DNA of 64,000 nucleotides, taken from NCBI GenBank assembly GCA_045578845.1, contig JAZNLA010000004.1, positions 62,001-126,000 on the forward strand, written 5' to 3'. This document shows, one piece after another, positions 19,077-28,676 of this stretch; the first letter of the stretch is position 1; every line of letters starts with the position of its first letter. This DNA is from UMGS172 sp045578845. Its GTDB lineage: Bacteria > Bacillota > Clostridia > Oscillospirales > Acutalibacteraceae. A program made the translations under genes and the position numbers. The notes under the pieces were generated by a model that was not told the origin of the DNA, ran no database searches, and saw nothing but the letters and a program-made list of their open reading frames with translations.

Positions 19077-19756
19077 ACAGGCTCGCCCATAAGTTCCAAT
19101 GCCTGTTTTGCGGCATACTGTTCTGCCTGTTTTTTACTTTTTGCAGTACCGCTGCCTATAACATTAGAATTAAGTCTTACCTCAACCGTAAACTTTTTAT
19201 CGTGGTCAGGACCGCTTTCGCCGGTCAAAACATAAAACAGTTCTTCTTCGGGATTACGTTGAATAATTTCCTGAAGTTGAGTTTTATAATCATGAAAAGC
19301 CTCTTCAACGGTGTGATTTTCAACCTCTCCCTCGATAAATCGCATAACGTGAGGTTTTGCCGCCTTCATACCGCCGTCTAAAAAGATAGCGGCAAGCACA
19401 GCTTCAAAAGCATCGGCTAAAATTGAAGGGCGTTCCCGTCCTCCGTTTTGTTGTTCGCCTTTGCCGAGTAATAGAAAATCACCGATTTTCAGTTCCTTGG
19501 CAAACGCCGCCAATGACTTTTCACATACCAAAGAGGCACGAAGTTTTGTAAGTTCGCCCTCGGGCAGTTTTGCAAATTTTTTATACAGATACTCTGCAAC
19601 AATAACCGACAAAACCGAGTCCCCCAAAAATTCAAGGCGTTCGTTAGACTCCCTTGCCGATTTATTTTCATTTGAATATGACGAGTGCGAAAGTGCTTTT
19701 TGCAAAAGTTCTTTATTTTTAAATTCGTAACCTATAATCTTTTCAAACTCATGCAT
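19073..19756 (-). CDS. rnc: Ribonuclease III
   Basis: RNase III cuts double-stranded RNA in rRNA and mRNA processing. The 227-residue protein has the catalytic signature NERLEFLGDSVL (38-49, with Glu42 and Asp46), a second acidic group in ADAFEAVLAAIFLDGG, and a C-terminal double-stranded-RNA-binding domain with the GSGTAKSKKQAEQYAAKQAL segment. It follows plsX after 30 bp. In many Firmicutes acpP lies between these genes; here it does not. Confidence 0.97.
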   Translation of the reverse strand: MHEFEKIIGYEFKNKELLQKALSHSSYSNENKSARESNERLEFLGDSVLSVIVAEYLYKKFAKLPEGELTKLRASLVCEKSLAAFAKELKIGDFLLLGKGEQQNGGRERPSILADAFEAVLAAIFLDGGMKAAKPHVMRFIEGEVENHTVEEAFHDYKTQLQEIIQRNPEEELFYVLTGESGPDHDKKFTVEVRLNSNVIGSGTAKSKKQAEQYAAKQALELMGEPV

Positions 19757-19786
19757 TTTTTATATATTACTCCTTAAGCCTTCAGT

Positions 19787-20791
19787 TTAATTTTCCACGG
19801 CAGATATTTTTTCAAGGTCGGCGGAAATCTTGGCAACAACCTCGTTTTCTACACAAATTTTAGCCTGTCTTATGGCATTTTTAATAGCCTTGGCATTAGA
19901 GCCGCCGTGTGCCTTAATAACCGGCTTTTTAACACCTAATAAAGGTGCACCGCCTACTTCACCGTAGTCGGCAAACTTTTTAAGACCTCTCATCTGCGTT
20001 TTAGCCAAAAGGTAGGCGATTTTTGTCTTTATATTGGTCAAGAAAACGCCTTTTAAAAGGCTCATAAGATTCATAGCAACGCCCTCGTAAAGTTTGAGTG
20101 CAATATTGCCGGTAAATCCGTCAGCAATTACACAATCGCAAACACCTGCAGGTACTTCACGCGATTCAACATTACCTATAAAATTTACGGGACTTTGTTC
20201 GAGTAATTTATAAGCCTCAAGTTGCAACGGTGTACCCTTAGTATCCTCTGTGCCTATATTAAGCAAACCTACTTCGGGATTTTCAACACCCTCAACATTT
20301 TTCATGTAAAGAGAAGCCATGACGCCGAACTGTGCCAACATTTCAGGGCGACATTCGGCATTTGCACCGCAGTCCATAAGTATAAATCTTTTAGTCTTAG
20401 AAGGCAAAACGGTACCAAGAGCAGGCCGTTTAACACCCTTTATACGTTTTACAATAAAAGTTGCACCGGCAACAATGGCACCTGTGCTGCCCGCCGAAAC
20501 AAAGGCATCAGCCCTTTCTTCGGCAACAAGTTGCAAAGCCATACCGAGCGATGTGTTTTTCTTAGCCTTTAAAATTTCGGTAGGTTGAGTATGCATATCA
20601 AAAATGCCGTCTGACTGTACTATTTCCATAGACTCAAGGCTTATTCCGTTATCTTCGGCACATTTTTCTATTATTTCTTTGTCACCTGTTAAAATAATAT
20701 CAACGCCGTACTCCTTAACTGCCATTTCGGCACCTTTAAGTATTTCGAGCGGTGCATTATCTCCGCCAAACGCATCTACTGCTATTTTCAT
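19787..20791 (-). CDS. plsX: Phosphate acyltransferase PlsX
   Basis: PlsX makes acyl-phosphate from acyl-ACP for phospholipid synthesis. The 334-residue protein opens with MKIAVDAFGGDNAP and has VSAGSTGAIVAGA and the KLYEGVAMNLMSLLKG region of the family, ending in an alanine-rich helix. Its ATG overlaps the trmFO stop by 4 bp. No FapR-type operator could sit directly upstream, because the gene is internal to an operon. Confidence 0.96.
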   Translation of the reverse strand: MKIAVDAFGGDNAPLEILKGAEMAVKEYGVDIILTGDKEIIEKCAEDNGISLESMEIVQSDGIFDMHTQPTEILKAKKNTSLGMALQLVAEERADAFVSAGSTGAIVAGATFIVKRIKGVKRPALGTVLPSKTKRFILMDCGANAECRPEMLAQFGVMASLYMKNVEGVENPEVGLLNIGTEDTKGTPLQLEAYKLLEQSPVNFIGNVESREVPAGVCDCVIADGFTGNIALKLYEGVAMNLMSLLKGVFLTNIKTKIAYLLAKTQMRGLKKFADYGEVGGAPLLGVKKPVIKAHGGSNAKAIKNAIRQAKICVENEVVAKISADLEKISAVEN

Positions 20792-22095
20792 AAACTCTTT
20801 TTCTCCTCTTTTTTATACCAATCAGCCGAACGCTCGGCAAGTTTTAAATATCTTTCCTGCTTATCCCGAATGTTGATTTCAAGCGGCGGCAGTAAGCCAA
20901 AATTTGCACCCATAGGCTGAAAATCTTTGATACTTTGGTCGCTTATATACTGTGACAAAGCACCTATCATGGTGTAATCGGGAAAGGTTATACTGTCAAG
21001 ACCGTTTAATTTATTGGCCATATGTAACGCGGCAACAATACCCGAAGCCGCCGACTCCATATACCCTTCAACACCCGAAATTTGCCCTGCAAATGATATT
21101 TTAGGGTGATTTTTCATGCTGAAATCGGCATTTAAAAGTTTGGGCGAATTTATAAACGAATTTCGGTGCATAACACCGTAACGCACAAATTCGGCATTTT
21201 TAAGTGCAGGTATCATACCGAAAACCCGCTTTTGCTCACCGAATTTAAGGTTGGTTTGAAAACCTACAAGGTTGAACATTGTACCATTTTCGTTTTCTTT
21301 TCTAAGTTGCAAAACCGCCCAAGGCCTGTGCCCTGTTTTAGGGTTTTTGAGTCCTACGGGTTTCATAGGGCCGAAACGAATTGCATCTTTACCCCTTGAT
21401 GCCAAAACTTCTATGGGCATACAGCCCTCGTACACCTTTATTTTATCGGCTGCGTGTAAGGTCGCTCTTTCAGCCGAAATCAGATTTTCCACAAATTCCT
21501 CATATTCCTGCTTATTAAGAGGACAGTTGATATAATCGTCATCGCCGCCTTTATCATACCTGCTTGCGGCAAAAGTATTGTCATAATCAATACTGTCGGC
21601 AGTAACTATAGGTGCCGCCGCATCGAAAAAGTTTAAATACTCTTCGCCGCAAATTTCCTTGATATTTTCAGCAAGTTTGCCATCGGTCAAAGGACCTGTG
21701 GCGACTATTGTATATTCATTTGTATCTATTTTTTCTACTTCTTCTGAAACAACGGTAATATTGGGGTCATTTTTAATGGTTTCGGTGATAATTTCTGAAA
21801 ATTTATCGCGGTCAACCGCCAACGCACCGCCTGCGGGAACAGAACATTTTTTAGCGGCAGTTACACATAAAGAGCCTAATGTTTCCATTTCCCATTTAAG
21901 CAGTCCCGCCGCCGAATTAAATCTTGCCGCCTTTAAAGAGTTTGAACAGACAAGTTCGGCAAAGGTCGGTATTTTATGTGCAGGCGAATACTTTTTGGGT
22001 TTCATTTCATAAAGTTCAACCCGAACCCCTAAACGCGACAAGGTATATGCCGCCTCACATCCCGCTAAACCTGCACCTATAACCTTAACCTTCAT
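20788..22095 (-). CDS. trmFO: Folate- and FAD-dependent tRNA (m5U54) methyltransferase
   Basis: TrmFO methylates U54 in the tRNA T-loop with methylenetetrahydrofolate. From the ATG at 22095 the protein has 435 residues, the family norm, and begins with the FAD-binding fold VKVIGAGLAGCEAAY. Further family elements are LVCSNSLKAA, and GVEGYMESAASG near the C-terminus. The open frame extends 17 codons upstream into topA, but those residues do not match the family. The start overlaps the topA stop by 11 bp, and the topA-trmFO pair is conserved. Confidence 0.96.
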   Translation of the reverse strand: MKVKVIGAGLAGCEAAYTLSRLGVRVELYEMKPKKYSPAHKIPTFAELVCSNSLKAARFNSAAGLLKWEMETLGSLCVTAAKKCSVPAGGALAVDRDKFSEIITETIKNDPNITVVSEEVEKIDTNEYTIVATGPLTDGKLAENIKEICGEEYLNFFDAAAPIVTADSIDYDNTFAASRYDKGGDDDYINCPLNKQEYEEFVENLISAERATLHAADKIKVYEGCMPIEVLASRGKDAIRFGPMKPVGLKNPKTGHRPWAVLQLRKENENGTMFNLVGFQTNLKFGEQKRVFGMIPALKNAEFVRYGVMHRNSFINSPKLLNADFSMKNHPKISFAGQISGVEGYMESAASGIVAALHMANKLNGLDSITFPDYTMIGALSQYISDQSIKDFQPMGANFGLLPPLEINIRDKQERYLKLAERSADWYKKEEKKSL

Positions 22096-24202
22096 TAGGT
22101 GTTTCATCCTTTTTTTGTCTTCCCTTTCGGGTATTTGCCTTTTCAAAACCGCATCCTTCGGCTAAGCAATGAAGTTTACCTCTGGTTTTAAATAAGGTTT
22201 TACCGCATGTAGGACAAAGTTCCTTAGTAGGCTCATCCCATGTCATGAATTTACAGTCGGGATAGCCGCCGCAACCGTAAAATTTATGGTGCGACTTGGT
22301 ATTTCTCATTACAATATTTTTGCCGCAAACGGGACAGGTACCCGGAACATCGGCAACAATGGGTTTGGTATTTTTACATTCAGGGTAACCGGGGCAGGCA
22401 AGAAACTTGCCGAAACGTCCCGATTTTATAACCATTTTTTTGCCGCAAAGTTCACAAACCTCTTCGGTTTCCTCGTCGGGGACCTTGACACGCTTGCCGT
22501 CCATTTCACTTTCGGCAGTTTTAAGGGTATTATCAAAATCAGCATAAAAATCGCTGATGGTTTTAGTCCAATTTAGTTTACCCTCGGCAATATTATCAAG
22601 ACTTTCTTCCATACCTGCGGTGAACTTAACATCAACAATACGTTTAAAATAATCGCACATAAGGTCGGTCACTGCCTCACCGAGCGGTGTGGGTGCATAA
22701 GCCTTTGAAATTTTAGTAATATATTCCCTTTGTTCTATATTAGTAACAATAGGTGCATAGGTAGACGGTCTGCCAATACCGTTTTCATCCAATGCCTTGG
22801 TCAAGGTTGCGTAATTATAACGCACAGGCGGTTGGGTAAAATGCTGTTCTTTGGCAATACCTTTGGTTTTATCGGCCTTTAATGTTTCCCCGACGGTAAG
22901 ACTTGGTATAGTACTGCTTGCTTCACTGTCCTCGTCTTTTCCCTCGGTGTAAAGTTTTGTAAATCCGTCAAACTTTACAGTATATCCGCTTGACTTAAAC
23001 ATATAACCCGAATTAACGGTTGAAACAGCAACGGTGTCATGCACACAAGCCGACATTAAACTTGCAATAAATCTGTCCCAAATAAGTTTATAAAGTTTAT
23101 ACTGCTCAGCAGTAAGCGAAGCCTTTACGGTTTCAGGTGACAAATCAAGCGATGTAGGTCTAATTGCCTCATGAGCATCTTGTGCACCCTTTTTTGTTTT
23201 GTAATAGCGGGGTTTTGACGGCAAATATTTTTCACCGTAGGTATTTACGATATAAGCATTACCTGCGGCTCTTGCCTCTTCCGAAATACGCAACGAGTCG
23301 GTTCTCATATAGGTGATAAGACCGATTGTACCTTTGCCGGAAATATCAACGCCCTCGTAAAGCACTTGAGCAATACGCATAGTGCGTTTACCGTCATAAC
23401 CGAGTTTACGCGATGCGTCCTGTTGCATGGTAGAGGTGTTAAACGGCGGTGCAGGTTGATAGGTTTTAGTTCCTTTTTTAACCTCTAAAACCTCAAAATC
23501 ACCGTTTGTCACCTTGCTTAAAATTTCGTCAGCGGCGGATTCGTTTGGAATTTCCATTTTTTTGCCGTCGGCAGTGCCGTAAAATTTAGCAATAAACTTT
23601 GATTTTTCTTTTATAAGTTTTGCCTCAATAGTCCAATATTCTTGAGGTACAAACGCTCTGATTTCCTTTTCGCGGTCAACAATAAGCCTTAATGCAACCG
23701 ACTGAACACGTCCTGCCGAAAGACCTCTTTTAACCTTTTTCCAAAGAAAAGGGCTGAGTTTGTAACCGACAAGGCGGTCAAGCACGCGGCGGGCTTGTTG
23801 GGCATCAACAAGGTTTATATCAACACTTCTCGGGTTACTCATGCCCGAAGTTACACCGCTTTTGGTTATTTCGTTAAAAACAACGCGGTTTTCAGCCGAC
23901 AAATCAAGTCCCAAAATATGTGCCAAGTGCCAAGAAATGGCCTCACCCTCACGGTCAGGGTCGGTTGCGAGATAAACAAAATCACTGTCTTCTGCAGCAG
24001 TTTTAAGTTTTTCTATGACATCTTTCTTAGTGGCAAGATTGATGTATCTCGGCGTAAAATCATGCTCTACATCAATACCCATGGCCGATTTAGGCAGGTC
24101 ACGTACATGGCCCGTTGATGCCATGACGGTGTACCCTACACCTAAATATTTTTGGATTGTTTTCGCCTTTGACGGCGACTCCACTATAACAAGTTTGGAC
24201 AT
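22085..24202 (-). CDS. topA: DNA topoisomerase I
   Basis: The type IA topoisomerase relaxes negative supercoils. The 705-residue protein starts with the Toprim domain (VESPSKAKTI, with the DPDREGEAISWH acidic motif), carries the active-site tyrosine at about residue 299 in ITYMRTDS, and ends with three zinc-finger modules: two with CxxC-x(n)-C-x4-C spacing and one CPTC type. Three fingers is the common number in Clostridia. It follows dprA after 21 bp. Confidence 0.98.
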   Translation of the reverse strand: MSKLVIVESPSKAKTIQKYLGVGYTVMASTGHVRDLPKSAMGIDVEHDFTPRYINLATKKDVIEKLKTAAEDSDFVYLATDPDREGEAISWHLAHILGLDLSAENRVVFNEITKSGVTSGMSNPRSVDINLVDAQQARRVLDRLVGYKLSPFLWKKVKRGLSAGRVQSVALRLIVDREKEIRAFVPQEYWTIEAKLIKEKSKFIAKFYGTADGKKMEIPNESAADEILSKVTNGDFEVLEVKKGTKTYQPAPPFNTSTMQQDASRKLGYDGKRTMRIAQVLYEGVDISGKGTIGLITYMRTDSLRISEEARAAGNAYIVNTYGEKYLPSKPRYYKTKKGAQDAHEAIRPTSLDLSPETVKASLTAEQYKLYKLIWDRFIASLMSACVHDTVAVSTVNSGYMFKSSGYTVKFDGFTKLYTEGKDEDSEASSTIPSLTVGETLKADKTKGIAKEQHFTQPPVRYNYATLTKALDENGIGRPSTYAPIVTNIEQREYITKISKAYAPTPLGEAVTDLMCDYFKRIVDVKFTAGMEESLDNIAEGKLNWTKTISDFYADFDNTLKTAESEMDGKRVKVPDEETEEVCELCGKKMVIKSGRFGKFLACPGYPECKNTKPIVADVPGTCPVCGKNIVMRNTKSHHKFYGCGGYPDCKFMTWDEPTKELCPTCGKTLFKTRGKLHCLAEGCGFEKANTRKGRQKKDETPNEG

Positions 24203-24223
24203 ATATATTTCACATCTTTCCGA

Positions 24224-25414
24224 TTATTTAACTAATTTATACCTACCGCCGGGAATGACCGCAACGGCACCCATAATTTCAAGTTCGGTTATTGCGGCAA
24301 AAATTTCACCCACCGAAAGGTTAGTGCACGCCATCACATCGTCAACCGTAAATTCAGTAATATTTTCATTTTTAACGGCTTTTAAAACATTACTCGCATT
24401 TTCGGTAAGCATAGATAAATCAATAGTTTTCTTTGTCTTTTCAACAGGTTTTACTGTTTTTGAGTGACCTTTAGGTTTTTCTATCGGTTGTTCAGTATAA
24501 TCCTGCGGCACCTTTACATTTTGTGTAGGATTGTGCAGTTTATCGGGATAAATATACAAATACTCATCAATTATATCATTTATATTAAGAAGCGGCTTAG
24601 CACCGTCTACCATAAGACGGTTAGAACCTTCATATTCGGCAAGCGACGGATTACCGGGGATTACAAATACATCTTTACCCTGCTCTGAGGCATGACGGGC
24701 AGTAATTAAAGTGCCGCTTTTCTTACCGCCTTCGATTACAACCACACCGTCACTAAGTCCCGAAACAATACGGTTTCTGCGAGGAAAACTGCCTTTAGTT
24801 ACAGGGGTTTTTGGCGAAAATTCACTAACCAAGCAACCGTTTTCGACTATAGAATTACGAAGTTGCTCATTAGACTTTAAATATCCGCACTCAATTCCAC
24901 CGCCTAAAACTCCGACAGTAAACCCGCCTGACTCAATAGCACCTCTATGAGCGTGACTGTCACCGCCTATAGCACCGCCCGACACAACCGTCATTCCGCA
25001 AGAGGCTAAAGTACCCGCAATAACATATGCCGATTTTTTACCGTAATCACTGATTTTTCTCGGTCCTACAATGGCTATCGACGGCACACCGTCTAACAAA
25101 AGTTTCTTTCCTTTTATATATAGTACAACAGGTGGGTCGGGTATACCTAAAAGCCGTTCGGGATATTCTTCGCCGTTTGGTAAGGCTATTCTGATTTTGT
25201 ACTCTTTACAATCATTTATAATATCAAAAATCTTTTTGCGTGAAATTTTATGCAATCTTTCAAACTGAGATTTTGTAAGACCGCAAAGTTTTGCCTTTTT
25301 ATTATCATCGGCATCATAAAAACTCTTGGCGTCACCGTAAATTTCAAGTATCTTCTTTATTGGTGCAGTGTGACTGCCTAAAACTTCACTCAGCCATACC
25401 CAATATTCGGTCAT
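24224..25414 (-). CDS. dprA: DNA-processing protein DprA
   Basis: DprA binds incoming single-stranded DNA and loads RecA in natural transformation. The 396-residue protein has a Rossmann-type core with IVGPRKISDYG, SGGAIGGDSHAHRGA, GFPRRNRIVSGLSDGVVV-like and SGTLITARHASEQGKDVFVIPGNP elements. A Lys-rich linker and a C-terminal winged-helix domain (about 330-396) follow. No other competence genes are in the window, so DNA uptake itself is not shown. The start overlaps the upstream methyltransferase gene by 4 bp. Confidence 0.94.
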   Translation of the reverse strand: MTEYWVWLSEVLGSHTAPIKKILEIYGDAKSFYDADDNKKAKLCGLTKSQFERLHKISRKKIFDIINDCKEYKIRIALPNGEEYPERLLGIPDPPVVLYIKGKKLLLDGVPSIAIVGPRKISDYGKKSAYVIAGTLASCGMTVVSGGAIGGDSHAHRGAIESGGFTVGVLGGGIECGYLKSNEQLRNSIVENGCLVSEFSPKTPVTKGSFPRRNRIVSGLSDGVVVIEGGKKSGTLITARHASEQGKDVFVIPGNPSLAEYEGSNRLMVDGAKPLLNINDIIDEYLYIYPDKLHNPTQNVKVPQDYTEQPIEKPKGHSKTVKPVEKTKKTIDLSMLTENASNVLKAVKNENITEFTVDDVMACTNLSVGEIFAAITELEIMGAVAVIPGGRYKLVK

Positions 25415-26205
25415 TTTGTATCACCGCTTTCGCACATCTGCCACATTATAATAGCGGCGGCTGCGGCGGCATTAAGCGACTCGGCTCTGCCGCTCATTTT
25501 AATTGTAATTCTACTATCGGCAAGTTCTACCGCTTGCTTAGTCAAACCGTTAGCCTCATTACCTATCATAACAACCGAGTTTTCGGGGAAATTCACGTCT
25601 TTAAGCGATACAGCATTGCCCGACACAACCGATGCGAAAATTTTAAAGCCTTTTTCTTTTAGTACTTTTAAAATATCGGTAATATCGCCAGCATTTAATA
25701 TGGGAAGTCTTAAAAGTGCTCCCATACCCGAACGCTGTGCCTTAGGTGAAAAAGGGTCACAACCGTTTTTACAAACAATAATGCCGTTTATTCCCAAAGC
25801 CTCTGCCGTTCTTGCCATGGCACCTAAATTTGACGGGTCGGCAGTATTTTCAAGCAAAAGGTATTTGCCCTTTTCTATTTTTTCAATATCCCCTGCCGTT
25901 TCGGGTATTTTGACCACACAAAGTATACCTTGAGGGTTTACGGTATCACAAAGACCGCAAAATAAAGAGTCGGGCAGTTTGACAAAGCGGTCGGCATATC
26001 CCTCAAATTCGGTTAAATCCTCGCTGAAACTTTCCGACACTATGAGTGTTTCAACGGTGTATCCGTTCAAAACGGCATCGCGGCAAAGACGAAACCCCTC
26101 AAGTACAAAAAGACCTGTAAGATTTCTTTCTTTAGAGGAAGCAATCAGTTTTTTAACCGATTTGACAAGTTTATTATCTCGACTCGAAATCAGTTCAAAC
26201 TCCAT
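25411..26205 (-). CDS. SpoU/TrmH-family RNA 2'-O-methyltransferase
   Basis: The 264-residue protein has an N-terminal substrate-binding domain (about 1-95) and a SPOUT domain with the trefoil-knot motifs NTADPSNLGAMARTAEAL, MIGNEANGLTKQAVEL and SGRAESLNAAAAAAIIMW. It resembles YsgA/RlmB-like enzymes that methylate rRNA ribose. The start was put at the ATG at 26205 behind AAAAGGGGTGG; a GTG three codons upstream overlaps that site. It is the first gene of the 17.5-kb supra-operon. Confidence 0.88.
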   Translation of the reverse strand: MEFELISSRDNKLVKSVKKLIASSKERNLTGLFVLEGFRLCRDAVLNGYTVETLIVSESFSEDLTEFEGYADRFVKLPDSLFCGLCDTVNPQGILCVVKIPETAGDIEKIEKGKYLLLENTADPSNLGAMARTAEALGINGIIVCKNGCDPFSPKAQRSGMGALLRLPILNAGDITDILKVLKEKGFKIFASVVSGNAVSLKDVNFPENSVVMIGNEANGLTKQAVELADSRITIKMSGRAESLNAAAAAAIIMWQMCESGDTK

Positions 26206-26257
26206 TTTTGCCACCCCTTTTTAGAAATTTACATACTTATTCATTATATATTTTTAT

Positions 26258-26286
26258 AATATAACAGAAAACACTTCAAAAATCAA
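26258..26286 (-). promoter_or_regulatory. Probable sigma-A promoter of the 15-gene supra-operon
   Basis: On the minus strand TTGATT (26281-26286) and TATATT (26258-26263) are separated by 17 bp, about 55 bp upstream of the first start codon and just downstream of the EF-G-like gene terminator. Confidence 0.55.
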
Positions 26287-26311
26287 TCCTTCTTTAAAAA
26301 TAATATAAAAA

Positions 26312-26335
26312 ACCGCCATAGAAACCTATGGCGGT
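26312..26335 (-). terminator. Intrinsic terminator of the EF-G-like gene
   Basis: A 10-bp perfect stem (26312-26321 with 26326-26335) and a 4-nt loop are followed on the minus strand by TTTTTTATATT, 10 bp after the stop codon. Confidence 0.88.
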
Positions 26336-26345
26336 AAATAATAAT

Positions 26346-28397
26346 TTACTTTTCTTCGTTTTCTTTTATAACTTTTTGCGATACAAACGGCGGTGCCTCT
26401 TCATATCTTGCAAAGCGGAATGTAAATTCGGCTCTGCCTTGAGAAATCGAACGCATTGCGGTCGGGAAATCGCCCATTTCGGACATAGGAACATCGGCAA
26501 CAATTTCCTGCTTTCTTCCGTCAAGCGGATTCATGCCCAACACTCTGCCACGGCGTTTGTTTATATCGCCTATAACATCGCCCATTATATCGTCGGGAAC
26601 AATAACACTTAATGTGCCGATAGGCTCAAGCAAGGTAGGACTCGCCTCGGGTATACCTGCCTTAAAGGCTGCTGCCGCCGCCATTTTAAATGACATTTCG
26701 GAAGAATCAACAGGGTGATACGAGCCGTCAACCAAAGTTGCTTTAAGTCCCACAACAGGATAACCTGCAAGTGTGCCTTTTTTAATACATTCTCTCAATC
26801 CTGCCTCAACTGCGGGGAAGAAGTTTTTGGGAACCGCACCGCCAAAGACGTTTTCTTCGAATATCATTTCATCGCTGTCGCACGGCTCAAACGCAATCCA
26901 AACATCACCAAACTGGCCGTGACCGCCCGACTGTTTCTTGTGTCTACCCTGTACTTTGACCTTTTTCTTTATTGTTTCTCTGTATGCAACCTTAGGTACT
27001 GTCAATGTTACATCAACGCCGAACTTTGATTTGAGTTTGGCGGCTACTACGTCTAAATGCTGTTCGCCGAGTCCCGAAACTGTCTGCTCTCTTGTTTCCT
27101 TATTTATGAAAGCGGCAAGGCATCTGTCTTCGTCCATAAGACGTGCAAGACCTTGTGCAACCTTTTCTTCGTCACCTTTATTTACCGCTTTTACTGCCAT
27201 AGAAAGACAGGGTGCGGGGAACGGTGCAGCAACTATAGATGCCGTATTACCTGCAGCACAAAGTGTATCGCCCGTTTTAACATCGCCGAGTTTTGCAACC
27301 GATCCTATATCACCCGCAAACACTTCGGCGGCGTCTTCCTGCTTGCCGCCTTTAAGCCACATAATTTTGCCTATTCTTTCCTCTTCGCCTGTACGGCTGT
27401 TAACTAGTTTCATATCGGTTTTTACACTACCACTTATAACCTTAAAGTATGAAAGTTTACCGACAAACGGGTCGGCTATGGTCTTAAACACAACTGCCGA
27501 AGTAGGTGCAGTAGTATTACAGTTGATTTTGCCCTCGGCTTCGCCGTTTTTAACATCATATTCCCTTACATTTGAAGCGGGTGTAATACCGCTCAAAATA
27601 TCAAGTAACAAACCTACACCCTCGCCTGTTTGGTTTATGCCGCAAAAAACGGGACAAATATCACCCGACTGAATACCCTGTGACAATGCATTTTTGATTT
27701 CATCGGCAGTAAAAGTTTCACCGCCGAAATATTTTTCCATAAGTGCCTCGTCAACGCTGGCAACCGCCTCAAGCATAACGTCACGCATATTGGAGATATC
27801 ATCACTTTGCGGCATTTCGACTTCGGTCTTCTTTATGCCGTCATATTTATAAGCCTTGCCCTCAATAAGGTCAACAAACGAAACAACCTTCTCACCCTCG
27901 CAATAGGGTATAACTACAGGGCAGATAACCGCACCGTAATGAGCGGTAAGCGTTGAAATGACGCGGTAAAAATAAGCACGCGGCGAATCAAGTTTACCGA
28001 TAAAGAAAGCAACGGGAACGCCTGCCTTTTTAGCTGACTCAAAATTCAGTTGAGCACCTACATTAAGACCTGATTTTCCCGATAGCACTATAAGTGCCAA
28101 ATCTGCGGCGGTAAGCGACTCAGTGACACCGCCGGCAAAGTCAAACAAACCAGGAGTATCCAATATGTTGAGTTTGGTATCTTTATACTCAAGTTGATAA
28201 ACCGAGGTCGAAACCGAAACGCCCCTCTTTTTCTCTTCTGAATCAAAATCCATTATAGATGTACCGTCGGCAGTGCGGCCGATACGGTCGGTCACTCCTG
28301 CGGTAAAAAGCATTGCCTCTGAAAGCGAGGTCTTACCCGAAGAGCCATGACCAAGCAACGCAATGCTTTTGATTTTTGAGATGTCATACTGTTTCAT
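26346..28397 (-). CDS. EF-G-like translation-factor GTPase with altered G4 motif
   Basis: The 683-residue protein follows the full five-domain layout of EF-G: a GTPase domain with G1 GHGSSGKTS (16-24) and G3 DTPGLFDF (80-87), domain II, a domain IV segment beginning near VAYRETIKKK and a C-terminal domain V. It belongs to the EF-G-like paralogue group of Clostridia, not to the main FusA, because G3 reads GLFDF instead of GHVDF. The G4 motif, normally NKMD, reads GKLD at 134-137, so the Asn that contacts guanine is replaced. The gene stands alone between its own promoter and terminator, away from str-operon genes. Its role is unknown; ribosome recycling or a stress function are guesses. Confidence 0.85.
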   Translation of the reverse strand: MKQYDISKIKSIALLGHGSSGKTSLSEAMLFTAGVTDRIGRTADGTSIMDFDSEEKKRGVSVSTSVYQLEYKDTKLNILDTPGLFDFAGGVTESLTAADLALIVLSGKSGLNVGAQLNFESAKKAGVPVAFFIGKLDSPRAYFYRVISTLTAHYGAVICPVVIPYCEGEKVVSFVDLIEGKAYKYDGIKKTEVEMPQSDDISNMRDVMLEAVASVDEALMEKYFGGETFTADEIKNALSQGIQSGDICPVFCGINQTGEGVGLLLDILSGITPASNVREYDVKNGEAEGKINCNTTAPTSAVVFKTIADPFVGKLSYFKVISGSVKTDMKLVNSRTGEEERIGKIMWLKGGKQEDAAEVFAGDIGSVAKLGDVKTGDTLCAAGNTASIVAAPFPAPCLSMAVKAVNKGDEEKVAQGLARLMDEDRCLAAFINKETREQTVSGLGEQHLDVVAAKLKSKFGVDVTLTVPKVAYRETIKKKVKVQGRHKKQSGGHGQFGDVWIAFEPCDSDEMIFEENVFGGAVPKNFFPAVEAGLRECIKKGTLAGYPVVGLKATLVDGSYHPVDSSEMSFKMAAAAAFKAGIPEASPTLLEPIGTLSVIVPDDIMGDVIGDINKRRGRVLGMNPLDGRKQEIVADVPMSEMGDFPTAMRSISQGRAEFTFRFARYEEAPPFVSQKVIKENEEK

Positions 28398-28562
28398 AAC
28401 GAAAACTCCAATCTGCCAAAAGGCATTTTACTGTAATTTAAGGCGGTACTGTAGTTTAAAACCACACCCAAGACACCGCAACAGAATAAATTTAAACACC
28501 AATTTTTATGCAAAATATATAAAATTATGTATAAAATTTAATTAAATTTATTTCTTTTGTTA

Positions 28563-28591
28563 ATTATAGCATAACATATTGTGCATTTCAA
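28563..28591 (-). promoter_or_regulatory. Sigma-A promoter and long leader of the EF-G-like gene
   Basis: TTGAAA (28586-28591) and TATAAT (28563-28568) on the minus strand are 17 bp apart. The leader to the start at 28397 is about 160 nt. It contains an outer GCGGT/ACCGC pair enclosing a GTGGTT/AACTAC stem (28443-28479) and two copies of TACTGTARTTTAA on the plus strand (28429-28441 and 28447-28459). Confidence 0.65.
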
Positions 28592-28629
28592 GTACAAAGA
28601 AGTAATTATTTTTAATTTTTTCAAAATAA

Positions 28630-28657
28630 AAAGGCCGAAGTTTCAACTCCGGTCTTT
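28630..28657 (-). terminator. Intrinsic terminator of the XRE regulator gene
   Basis: An 11-bp stem with one mismatch and one wobble pair (28630-28640 with 28647-28657) is followed on the minus strand by TTTTTATTTTG, 20 bp beyond the stop codon. Confidence 0.75.
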
Positions 28658-28676
28658 ACACTCGTTATATTAAACT

